Shown: in pieces, positions 24,520 through 37,300 of the stretch
Layout of the letters: each line of letters begins with the position of its first letter
Numbering within the stretch: the first letter of the stretch is position 1
From: Acanthaster planci
Lineage: Eukaryota > Echinodermata > Asteroidea > Valvatida > Acanthasteridae
Assembly: GCF_001949145.1 (NCBI RefSeq)
Contig: NW_019091502.1
Location: 429,253 to 489,252 of the forward strand
DNA length: 60,000 bases
Direction of reading: 5' to 3'
Position numbers and translations under genes: made by a program
Notes under the pieces: model-generated
What the model saw: the letters and a program-made list of their open reading frames with translations, nothing else
Database searches by the model: none
What the model was told of the DNA's origin: nothing

Positions 24520-24934
24520 GACTATACGGCAAGTATGCATTGCTTGTAGGCCTTCAGAGGGCGCTGCTGATGCCAGTTTGTTGCAAACCAACGCTGAAGC
24601 AATTAACCGAAGCTGTAATGCACATAGTAAGCTATAATTTGTGTAAAGCACAGCTAGTAAGTTGCAAACAAATATTTGTCAGTACCACGGGTGATGTAAT
24701 GAAGCACAGTTTTCTCCTCTAAACAACCAGAAATGCCACTTGGTTGTGTCCTCTATTGGCACCAAAACTAGGTCAGGGCCAACAGAAGTACACCAGGAAG
24801 GCAGCAAATACGTTGTTTTTAAACCATTTCCCAATGAGTTTAGTAGAAATCTTGGAAAACTCCAATCTTTTCGGAGCACCAGAAGATAATGGACGTATTC
24901 AGAAGGACTCAAGTAAGAAGAGGCATTTCAATTA

Positions 24935-25362
24935 TCAGCTAAAGACTGTATTCATCATGGCGGGCTCTCTTGTGTGAGACGAACCCTCCACCATCTTGAA
25001 ATTGCTTATGACCGAGATGCCGTCGCGCGACCCCTGAAACTGATCTTCTGTGACGTTATCGAGTTGTGTGGACAGGGAGGTGGTGGAGCGGCCGATGTCG
25101 CCTTGCTGACCCAGCTCTGAGGCGTCTCCCTCACCGCCCGCTGAGAGGTGTTCACCGTATTTCCGTTTGACCAGAAACCAGCACACGATCGCCATGGTGA
25201 CAGAGATGACCTTCAGGCCCGTGGATAGGCCAAGATAACGGTAGAAGTATTGCGCGTTGTCGTACTCCAAGCAGGAGCCGCGCTGGTCGCTGCACGTGCG
25301 CTGCCACAGGATGCATGAGCTGTCGATGGTGGCGCCATAATAGATAGGCGCTGGAATGTAGC
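24935..25362 (-). CDS. SLCO coding exon 9: TM11-TM12 and C terminus
   Basis: It starts YIPAPIYYGATIDSSC, the conserved I-P-x-P-I-x-x-G-x-x-I-D block, followed by an outer loop with CSDQRGSCLEYDN, TM12 and a cytosolic tail of about 80 residues rich in Ser/Thr/Asp. It ends NTVFS-TGA. Acceptor TTGATTTCAG. Confidence 0.92.
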
Positions 25363-28300
25363 CTGAAATCAAGACAAAAGGATAAACCGCATCAATAGAT
25401 ATACAAACAGCTTCAATTAGACAAACGAACAAAATAGAACAAAACAAACAAAAAGGAATGCTTCAAACCAGCGAGACATTCAGATTACCCACTGAGTGCA
25501 TAGATTAATCTCCAACTTGTCATGAGGTATTTGTCACTAAGTTTCGAGGGTATCACACAAATGTATTTTGTCTTTGGCCAAAAAAAATTACGACATAATG
25601 AAGTTAGGACGTACACGTGACACTGAGGGCACTTCATCGTGTTGTGGGTACTCTGGAAAAATAATGTATATCGTAGGTGGCGCTAGTTGTGTTGCGCGAC
25701 CCGATGCAGGCAAATTCGGACGCATCAGAGATCACAATTTGGGGGCGCTCCAGAGCTGTGTACCAGAGCTGTTTTAAAGCGATATACAGCTCTGGTTACT
25801 GCTCTATAGAAAGCTCTGTCGTGTACGTAACATTCCTTAAAAGGAATTATCGGTTCTGCGCGTCTGCCAGTGCTCCCACTCTTTCAGCCATTTAGCTGAG
25901 ATAATGTTTCGGCTTTAACGAAGCAACGAATTACTAAAAAAAAACCCATGCTGGCCGACAGCTTTTACTTTAAGTCAGTACACGTCACGTCAAGTAGTCT
26001 AATTCGGCACGGTAAACTAACGTCTTGTTAGGGCCTCCCCCCCAATGATTTGAAAGAAATGGAAATGCCTACCGAAGAGTCTAATGATGACAAACTGAAG
26101 TCCAAGAGCAAATGGTCTTTCTTCCTTCTTCACGCTCCTAAAAATGACAAATAAAAATAACGTGAGAAAGTACCTGCAGACCGCGACCTTCAAAAGCCTG
26201 CAGATGCTTAAACACTGGCACTAATAAGGCTGCATCCGAATCTGTTGTCTGGAGCTACGTCTAGGTCTTCCCTCCATTGGAAATGTGTGGAGACGGGTAG
26301 ACAATAGGCCTAGCCGTAGCTCTGGAAGCCAGCTTCAAACATTGTTAAAGCAATGTCCGGAGAGGCATATAGAATAATCTGACTTGAGGAAAAGTGAACA
26401 TGAGTTTTGTTCAAGTAATGCCTGAGACAAATGATTTCAAGTTAACCGCCAAATGTAACAAGCATCGGCAACCAATACCTCAGTGTGGTCATCAGTGCTG
26501 GCATCTGCACCACTGAAGTCACGCAGACCACCACGAGCAGCAGGCAGATGAACGGAATGAGCTTGGAGCACTCCTGGGCACACTGGCCCGTGATGCCGCC
26601 CTCCAGCGACTCGCCGGCGTAAGTGAACGTCTGGCCGTCGTAGAACACCTCCACGCCTTCGTTACGGAAGTGCTCCTGCAGATGAGCGCGGACGGCGTGG
26701 TTTGCGTCGCCAGTGGGGACGTTACCCGAGGCTCCGGGGATGAAGTTCTCGATGCAGGAGCAGTTGGTGTAATTCTGGAGAATGACAGCGACCGACTGAG
26801 AAAATTAACATTTACAAAAACCATGATAAAAATACTAAGTGATTTGGGGGGTATCTTCGGGGAAAGGCGAATTCAATTTTTTTTCGTGGCTAACCCTCAT
26901 AAAATTGAAACGAAAAGTGGTCTCCTGGCCATAATCTTGAATTTCCAATGAAAAAAACAGAGGCCAACCTCTTCCCGAGAGTCACCAGGCGGCGCTATTT
27001 TGGTCTGATTTTGCACTGTTTTCTATGGGCGCGTATTTGGTGTAGTGCCACCGTAACACGTAGCTATCGCATGAACGCCATTTGGGTGTGAATACGCTAT
27101 GTTAATGCAACAGGAGCATGCGCTGCGACAGGCACGCGCACCCGGTATGCCTACGCCTATGCTTTAACGTTCACACTCGAATGGCACCCATGATGATAAC
27201 ACCTTCGTGGCCGAGTTCTCCGTCTTGCGCCGCTATGCGGCGCTACACAATCTTTGCTATAAAACACTGAATGACTGAGGCGGTTCCCTGGGTGAGGTCC
27301 CCACGCGCACATTGAAGCATCTTTGACCAGGGCGTTTTAAAACTGATGCACGCGCTCCCATAATTTAGGCACGCCAGTGACAAGCGCCGTGGGTGTTATG
27401 TTGTCGCAGCAACTAGCGTCTCCTCGGATTAGATTATAAGAGAAAATTGGCAAGTGTGGACAACTACTACTAAAGGACAGTTGACAATAATACTGACCAC
27501 CAGTTCCCTCTGGCCTTCGAAGCCGACGTCCGGCGGTAGGTTGTGCCGCTGCACACAGCCGGCGTGGCACGCGCTGAAGTACGTCAGGCCGTTGGAGCCG
27601 CAAATCGGGTTGTAGTCCCACTCCTGGCACTTACAGAGGGCGTTGCAGGAGCTGGTCAGGTTGACATTGTGTGGGTCCGCCGGTGGTTGCCAGTTGCTAT
27701 CACTGAATGGGTTAAAAAGGCGGGAAAATGCATAGTTGCTTGTGTACTCATCGTATGTGCTTTATGTTGCATAATACACGCCATCTGGATTAAAGGAAGA
27801 TAGTATTGTAAGATTGCCAATCGAATGCCATCCTTGTCGAAGAGGGGATGTGTTGCAGGTTCTAAGGTCTGCTGCACATTTCGTTTGACCAAGGATTCTA
27901 GGATCCACGCGGTGCTTGTGGTGCTATGTGGCGCCTCGATTTTGTGAAGCGTGTCATGCGTGGATTGTAATCGTTTGGTACATTCCTTTAATCACACGGA
28001 CTCGTTCCGAACTTTTTTTAACAAGAAGCAAAATTTGCTCAAAAACAACCTTTCTCGAATTATCTCAAAAACACAACAAAAATAAAACAGAAACTCATCG
28101 AAGGGCAACAAACCTGTGGAGAGTTAAGTATTCGAATCAAATTAAAAGCAAATTAATTATTTGAGTTCCTTGCTTTTGTAATTAGAATTCCAATTACCAA
28201 CCATGTGTGTTAGAAAAGCATGTACTTTGTTGGGAGTTAGAGGCTCTCTTGTGTCCACAATGCAGTTATAAAAACAACAAAGAGTTATCGACGCTTATGC

Positions 28301-31300
28301 AACAACTTCCTTCACTATTTCACAGTGCACGTGCTATCAACGTGTCTGATGAATATTCATTCACAGACGACGTCATCACCTTTCGATGCTAAGTCCGCCT
28401 CTCTGGGAAATCCATCGACCCACAGACGTACGTAGACAACATCCCTGGCAATGTTAACCTAAGTAGCTGTTGGCAACGACACGCCCTCTACAGGAGGTCC
28501 CATCACGGGCTGGTGCATGATCATTTAAAGCCCGTGTTTGAGGATCGCCAGTTACGTAATATCCAACAAAGGCACAGTGACAGAGCTGTTTCAGCTTGTG
28601 TTGGGAGAGTTTACACTCTCAATCAACAAATCGAATGTTCGACTGAATTCCTTCCTCTATGGGATTGACTTAAAGTTCAAACTCGTATCGAAAGTACTCG
28701 ATAAATCTTTCCCACAGAGCAAGAAATGCGTTACCTATGAGTGAAATGCAACAGACACAACGTGTTTTGTAAGTTTTATGTAAAGCAGTAACTTTCCTCA
28801 AGCGCAAATGTAGCTATAGCAGGACATGTTTAATAGCTATTAATTAAGCTTGAAAGAACCTGGAGAAAAATTACACTGATGCTAACATTTAGTATGGCTA
28901 GGGTGTTACAATCTCTCCATGCCAGGTAACACAGGTAAGGCACACAAAACTGTAACGCTTGCCCTAAGGCTGACGTTCAGTCATTAAAAGTTCAAGCCAA
29001 ACAAAATGCTTTTAAAAAAAGTGGCGAATAATTTATTCGTCTGAAGAGAGGGGAGTTTTTCTGAAGCAATTTCGCTACAATTTCCACAAAAATTGTCTCA
29101 AGTGGAGGAGAGTCCCGTGCAATAAACTCTAAAGTTAACCTTAAAACCCTAAAATGTTCATTATTTCTTTTCTGCCAGTTGTAAAATAACAGGGAACATG
29201 GGGCGGCAGATTGTGAGCAGAAGGTGACTTTCAAACCAAACTCAGGACGCGGATGAAAGCTAAACACAGACAAAGACAATGGTGTACAGGGGACAAAACC
29301 CTTCCAAAAATCAACTGCCACGGACATACAAACTCTGGCATTTCCCGCTTTATCAGATCCAAACCTCATCCAATATTGCTCATGAAAATGTAATTTTAAA
29401 AACTAAGCAATTCTGTCACTGACTGTACATGCATGTACGCCAATTGTTTACCCTGTGGCCCTCTATAACAATTTGTTATATTCTGCAGAGCTGAGAACTG
29501 GCATTTTGCCGTAGGCTACACTGCGTATACAAAACCTTTACACCCTTTTTTGAATCGTGAGAGTACATTGAATTTCTTTTGAAGACTTGCAGTTGGTTCC
29601 CAATAGAGCACAGATTTGTTATCTCTGTGTACGAGTTAGTCGCCTTCTGCAAACGAATGTTTGTTTAACCCTGTTAGCAGCTGTAATCGTGGCATCATGT
29701 TTGCCATTGATACCCAAGTCCAACCTCTAAATTTTGTTTGTCGCATGTGTGACGTACAAGACCTTTCAGCAAACATGACAGCTTCGTAACATTCCATTCA
29801 TAACCTGCCTATATGTGGCACCGTCACGTAAGGCACGCCAGCGCTATGCCCCTTTGGAGCGCAACGGGTCAATGAACAAAATCTGCGATTCAAGCACCTT
29901 CCAAATAACATCTACTAGTGCAAAGATACACGGAGTTGAAGGTGTAGTGTTATCTAACCTACTGTTGTGATCGAAAGTCTACACACTTGAACTCTACGTG
30001 TTTATTTACAAATTTGGAGACTCTGTTCTTGGCAACTAATCATCTGTTGGCGGATGACCAGAGCATATTCTGTACTTCAATACTTTATGCTGAGGTTCAT
30101 GGGGGAAAGTGGCTGTGCTAGAAGATCAGTTACAAAACAATAATGGTTGATTTTAATCGATATTATTTCAGCGTTAAGCTTTGTTGTTCAACAATGTCAG
30201 ATTGCAAATTGTCGACCCCAACTGTATACCTTGTATGAGCACTGCCATATGTCTGTCCCTATCTACCTTTTGGTAAAAACTAAACATTGGTTTATTGTTG
30301 GTCTCAGTCTTGCATGTCGTAGTCTCGGTCTCGACCTGCAAAAGTCTCGGTCTTGAAGTCCTGGTCTTGGTCATGAAGGAGTAGGTCTCGGTCTCGTATG
30401 CCTTGGTCTCGGTCTCGGACATCAAGGTCTCGGATACAACACTGGTGTACATATAATATAAAATTTCCAGCAAACCCTTTTGCCCAAATTCCTATATCCA
30501 TGTAATCCATCCATGTAAAGTCCTAGCCTATGCCAGCACTTTCAACCTTCAAGCTGATCCTATTCTGAACCTACGCCAAGCTTGTATTGATGCCCGACAG
30601 TGGCTCGTAAAACTACGGGCGACTAAAATCTCACACAATTATCAACAAACAATAATAGTACAGAATACTAAAATACAACCTTTTGTCGAAGTATTGGGGC
30701 ACAGAGGTAAAAATGGAACCAAAAGAAGGGTGATCTATTTGGAGACAAAAAGTGTTTAGCTTAACCCAATTAATGCAGGGCAATATACTTAACTGGGAAA
30801 TGTTAATCGACTGCAGTGATGCTAGATGTCATCAAAACTAATTCCAACCACCAGTGCCTTATCCCCGAGATGTATTATTGGAACAAAACACCGGATGTAA
30901 AAGACTGGGATTTTATCCGGTTTTTACATTTTTGTTCCTTTTGTTAACGTGGGACTCGACGATGGAATGAAAATCAACACCGCTCCGATGAGGTTTCTCG
31001 CCAAAATAGTAAAAATGGAGTGAATCAGACATCATTATCATGAGTCGACCTAGCTTTTTACCGACCTCTTTTAAACATTAACCAAAAAAGGTCAGAGTCC
31101 AAGAAAAGGGAGAAATTTCTCGTTTGACGCAATGTGATCAGTATAAGACAGCACGAGGGGGTACGGGCGCTGTTGGAGTGCCCAGTTCGCATTTAATTGA
31201 TTCACAGTGGTTTCGTAAAACTGCATGGCTGTGCAAGCGCTGGCCTACCACGGGGACGTTCTGTGACGGGACGGCCAAATGGTTGCTCCCTTAACAACGA

Positions 31301-34300
31301 GAGACAAGTACGCAGGGACAAAACAGCGTAGCTGGAATGTGACTCTGTATCACGAGACTGTGACTCTGTATGACGACAGTGCAACGCTGAGTTGGATTTT
31401 AGTTACTAAGTAACAAATCATCTTGCAATACTTGCAATAGCAGGCAAGGTCAATGTTAGACGGAGAAAGTACATGTACATGATCAATGGTGGCTCAACCC
31501 ACAATCGTTTTTAATTAACTGACGTTTGGCATTTCCCACAAAAAATATGATCATCAGCCATTCAGAGGTGTCAGCCGGTTCCCAGACTTGTAGTGGTATC
31601 CAAGGCAACGGCTTGCAGCCGTGGCGTGCTGATGGCAAAACGCGAAGCCTCAGCCACCAAAAAAAAAAAATCCTACCTCATCCTACCTAATTATTAGCGC
31701 TGTCCGAATAAGGAAACGACTGGAATGAACACGCGTGTCCAGGGGGACGCAAAACCACTATTATCGGCTTCGAGCAGAAGTACCCTCCCCATCGGTTGAA
31801 AAGAGCCATATGGGTGGGGGGGGCTCATTTTGTCGGTAGCGATGTGACCGGAAAGTGTGCATTTTATAGTCGTTTGTGAACCAGTAGCCTCTGATCAAGG
31901 CGCTCGCGGCGAAAAGAATAGTCAAGACTATGCGACGAACCGCATGCAAGCCCGAAAATAACCATGCAGTAGCCGAGTGTGCGTGTCGTGGACTGTGCGC
32001 GCCGTTGCAAGCGCCTTTGGAGCTTTGTTTCCAGCGGTTTATCTGAATTATTCAATTGCTTATGTTATGAATTATTCACATTTCTCTGAACCAATCGTGT
32101 TTTGTGGGCTAAGTAGTCCGAGCATGCTAGGCTACTAACGTTAGAGAAGTCGCTGCAGAACGATGCGGCCTAGTATTTGAAACTTTTGCGATATCCAGTT
32201 TGAAGATTGACAAATGTGCCCCGACCCTTCTGAATAGCCTTCACGGCCAACATTTGCTGTAGTTTCAATTTGTCGATCGGAATCCCAAGCTTCGGGGCTG
32301 CTTATATTGGAGGCAAACCTGGAAGAGATTGTCGTCTCTGTCAGAAAGGACGCAGTGTTGCGCCATTGTAATGATGAATAATTTATTACACGCGAGACAG
32401 AGGCGATCGTTTTGATTGGTGGAGGCTATGCATACGCATATAATTGTATCTGCTACCGATACTAAAGCACATGTAAAGAAAAACGTAGGCTACGTGGGGC
32501 AGAACTCCAAAGGCGTGCGGGCGTGCAGTTCGTCTTGTACACAGTCTTCCGTCGTGCGTTGGTTTGGTGCTTAAACTAGTCTCCTGCAGCTCCTCGCTCT
32601 TGAGTGACTATCCATTTCGCCGCGGGCGCCTTGATTAAAGGCTAGTGAACTAGCGACGTGCAGTTCCTAACCAAACAGCTTGTGTTGCTAGAAAAAAATT
32701 CGCCCCTCTTGGTTCAACTCGGGGCTCATTGGCCCCGAACGATACCATCAAAGAGAGCGGAATGCAGAAGATCGTGGAAGATGTGGTAAAAATATTTGAA
32801 AAGGATATTGCAATTATCTGCTACAGTCTGTGCGACAATTCTCTCGCCAAAAATCCTTACAGTGGTTATTACAAACACGAATTTGTTTCACTGCAAATGT
32901 CGCGCAGGTTCTCTATCCCTCCAAAGATATTACAGAGTCGTTTACTATAACAACAAATTGACATTTTAACCCTTTGGATCACGCATCTGTGTATCACGCA
33001 AAGAGGTTTACTTCGTTGCACGACAAGATAGTGAAAAGGAACTAGAGAAATCCTTTTGCACGCCTGATATAAGTTGAAAGAGTGATGAGCTTTACAAATT
33101 CAAAGCTTTAATTTTGCACTGATGAGTCACTGGAGGCTGGCTGTTCAAATCAATTATGCAGTTCAAAAACGTTAATATTTCACGACACCATCATTTAAAC
33201 TTATCCCACATTTGATAAAATATCAATTGTTCGTTTGCATAACGTTGCACTAGTTTGGCCTTTAAAGTAAAGCTGCAATAAATTTCTCTTGAACACAATT
33301 CTCGCCAACTTTGCACTCTTCTTCAATGTATGAATTTCATTTACATTTCTATTTGGGAAAAGCGCACTTTTTGAGCACTTAATATTAACCGTGCTCTCCT
33401 GGTCACCAAAGGATGCAATAGCTGTGATGTCATTAAGGGAAGACACATATAAATACATAGGCTTTTCCGTTCAGATTGTGAACCCCAAATCCACTAAAAA
33501 CATTTCTGACAAAAGGATTGAGGCTGGTCTAGGAAAATAAACATTGAATCAGCAAAGAAGATAAAATGTAGACCAGGAAAATCTACAGGTTTGCTCGTGA
33601 ATATAGAATACTCATTAGCATAAAAACAAAAAAGGCGAAATATACCACCGAAAACAGTGAAACAAAAGTTGAAAGTAACGCCAACTTAGACAAAAGGCGC
33701 ATATTGAAGGTTTGTTTAATTTCAAACCAAACTGATTGAAGCTACCCTTAAAATAATGTATCATTTTATGGGCAGTGATCAATGCCCCTTCTAATAAAAA
33801 GATCATAAAAACATGTCATGCAACTTTCTGTTTCATTTAAGATGACGGAGAATGCAGGTTGATGTCTGTGATGTCGCCGGAATCTTATGGGGTAGGAAGT
33901 TGGAGATCGGACTATTTTTATTGTTATTTTAAAGGCCTAATATTTTGTCCAAGAACTGACCATCAAATTTTATGAAAGGATTTTAAACACCTTTACAGGT
34001 TAAAGAAACACGTGGTGTTTCTCATCACAATGTCAGGACTCTCTGAAAATTTGGGTTGAACTTCACTTGTCGGAATACTTCAAAACAGCTGCGGTTGGAA
34101 CAAACAATGGTCAACCACAAATGTCCGTATAACCACAGAAATTATGAAAGCATTTCACGTCTCCGCACAGTTGTGCATACATAATTTGCGGGCGTGGCGA
34201 GTGTTATTTTGAGCAACAACAAAATCATTGTAGGTCACGATCATACAACGTTGATTATACAGTTTATCCCACACCATTTCCCCCCATTACAAAAAGGACC

Positions 34301-37300
34301 TAAAAAATCACATATTCAACAGTTCACAATACTCTGCGTGTATGGAAGAAAAAAATAATTGTGTGGCTCCCAGTGCAAAGGAACAAAGTGCACTCAATCT
34401 GTCGTGACAGGACACTATGGCATTATGACGCTCGGTCCGATAACGTCTAAAACCAAACATGCACTCCAAAATTTCGAGGAAATCTTGCGTGTTCAAAAAT
34501 AGTTTGAGAGTGTATTCATACATATCAATGGCTGGGAAATGTCACAGGTGTTTCAAACAGATTGCTTTGAAAATCTTTGCTTTTTAAAAAATAGATTTAT
34601 ATTGACGTGCATTTCACTTACTATTTCAACCGTGTCACAATCTTAAAAACCTAGAGAACCTACAAATAAAATTACCCCTCGTTTCATCTTATAAAAAGCA
34701 TTCTGAAACATTTTTTTGTAATTTCAAAGGAAAATACAACTTTGTCTTTTGCCAAAATATGATTGCAATTGCAAGTATGTTGGAGAAGAGAAACATTGCA
34801 TCATTTCGTTATTTCAAATTTATCTTGTAAGTTTTCCCTTTTCATTTGGTGGGAGCTGCATTACAATTTGTAGACGATAGCTATCTCTGTCTCGAAAATT
34901 AAAAACAAATTCATATAATCTAATCAGCGTTAATGCACTACTTCATATGACCGTAACTTTGCTATTTATACCTATATGACCGTGTCTAAGCAACCATTCG
35001 CGAAACACGTTCCGCATTAGTGGTAAGAGTGAGTCACATCGTTGAAAAAAAGAGGCCGGCCATGTTTGTTTCACGTTTGCCCCTAGTTGCGCGTTGGTTT
35101 CTGATTTTTGCTGATCAATAAAAACACGTTTAGGGGTTGCAACTAGATTGACCTAGTTAACTGCTACATACTTGATTCTGTATGTCACGTGTATGATAAA
35201 TGGTGTTTATCGACAATTCAACTGACAGGTAGGTTATAGACTACATGTGTAATAATTTTTCAGTTGCCTGTTTGGAGACAATTTCACACTCTGCTGACTT
35301 ACACGATTCGAGATGACTAAATTTCAAAGGTTTATTAGTTCAACATGGCAAAAACGAGACATGAATGACATTATGAGCCCTTATAAGAAATGGAAGTAAT
35401 GACTTACGACAAGAAACAACTTGGCTGCTTCAGTGAAAGACACATTCCAATTATTTTTTTTGTCCCGTATGTTGTTTCCAGTATCAATGATCCTAATGCA
35501 ACTCTGCCTACAAGGGGGCATACGATGTTTTCAATATGGAACACCCAATGTGATTTGAATATGATAATTCAAGTGTTTATGAAATCTAAGTGTCCAATAT
35601 AATCAATGACGGTTCTGGTACCTTGCATACATGTAACTGGGTAGAGTTAATTGACTAGAACGTAGCATACACAAACAGACTGACACAAATGACGGCTGAT
35701 GAGTATACTCCAATATCTACTGCATTCAACTGGCAAGCGTGCCTTCCAACCCCAACGACCTGAGGAATTTTGGTGACTTCGGAAAGTCGATTTTTGTCTG
35801 CTTGTTCAACTGTCCGCCCGTTGTTAAGTGATTGATGTGATCAGTGTTGTATTCGAGACAACTTCCCCAATTTCAAGGTCAGGAGAAGAAACTAAAAAGG
35901 TATTCATTTCAAACATGTAAAACATGATCGTTTGAAAGGTTTGAAGGTTAAAAGTACCATTCAGACTGAAATTATTGGGAAAAAATAGATCTCAAAATCA
36001 GAGTCTTACTGACTCGAAAATAATGCAGCAGTATTCTTTTCCCTCCAACTATTTGCTTCGTCCCTGGACTTATTTTGTTTATCTGAATATTTAAATAATT
36101 GATTTAAAGTGAAACATTAATGAATTCCGTGACGTTGAAAAGTTTTACTTCATCACCTCTTGTGAGGATGTCAACAGAAGAAAAATTCATGTATAATCCG
36201 CAAAGGAGCGTAATTTCTACAAATTTTGCATTGCAGATAGATTTCTGAGTGGCTTTTAAAGACAGGACGTACTACATTTTGCTCTGTTGCTAGACGCCAT
36301 TTCAGCTGCACTGGTCGTGGGCACGGACCTGACTGTGTGATGAGATCGACTGAAATAACGTCTATTATGTCACAGTATTACTGCCTGGAGTTGTCTAGTC
36401 TTGAATAGGCTTTTCTCCCAGAAGTCACGAAAATTACGAAAATGACAAATTCATGGTCACAGTAAGTTTTCATTAGTTTGATTAGCCTACTGGCCGAGAA
36501 CATTAGGCCCCTAATAAAACCGAACATTATTTACGGGAAGCAAACCCCGTGGCAGGACAAACACAAGGAAGTAAGGGAATGGTACACTTTGTGATTTCAT
36601 CCTTTAGAGCGATAAAAGTGTGTCCGTATATACTTGTCTATTACCTGTCTAAATTTCACTGTTTCATCGTTTCGATCACTACACCCTATACACGATGTAC
36701 ATGTACGCTCAAGAGCCTCATGCACACTATGTACATGTACATGTTCAACTCAATGCAAACTTCAGACGCCTCGCGTTTTAACAGCAGTCACAGGTAAAAT
36801 GAAGAATAAATTATTATGACAAAATGTATTGCCGAAGAGCAATGACACGAAACAAGCGCCCCTGTGGCAATGCAGTCTGACAGTTGACCTAGAAGAGTCA
36901 AAATTATGCGAGAAACCGAGTCCTCTGGGAACACAGAATACAATATAGCCTACATGTGCAACCAGAAGTGCGCCTATTTTGCAGGTATTTTTAGGTGCGA
37001 AATAGGCCCAGTTTGTTTGCAAACTGCTGTCTCCCTTCCTGAAACGACAAACGACACGACTTACATCAACGTTAGACCCCAATACACATTGACAGAAAAT
37101 TTGATTGAAATTCCAGCCCATTTATCATGCATCATTACTTTTTGGTACTCACAAAAAAGGTGTCCGTGGCTACACTAGTCACAGTATAGGACAGAGACAT
37201 GAAATATCGCCTTCTTACCCATATATGTACGATGTCGTCACTCCAGCGAGTGGCAACGTTGGACAAGAACCCGGTATGAACACGAATCCATACATGATCC

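Noticed and set aside
30174-30510. ETETE/DRDRD-rich minus-strand frames
   Set aside because: Produced by the degenerate GTCTCG repeat, not by a coding gene.
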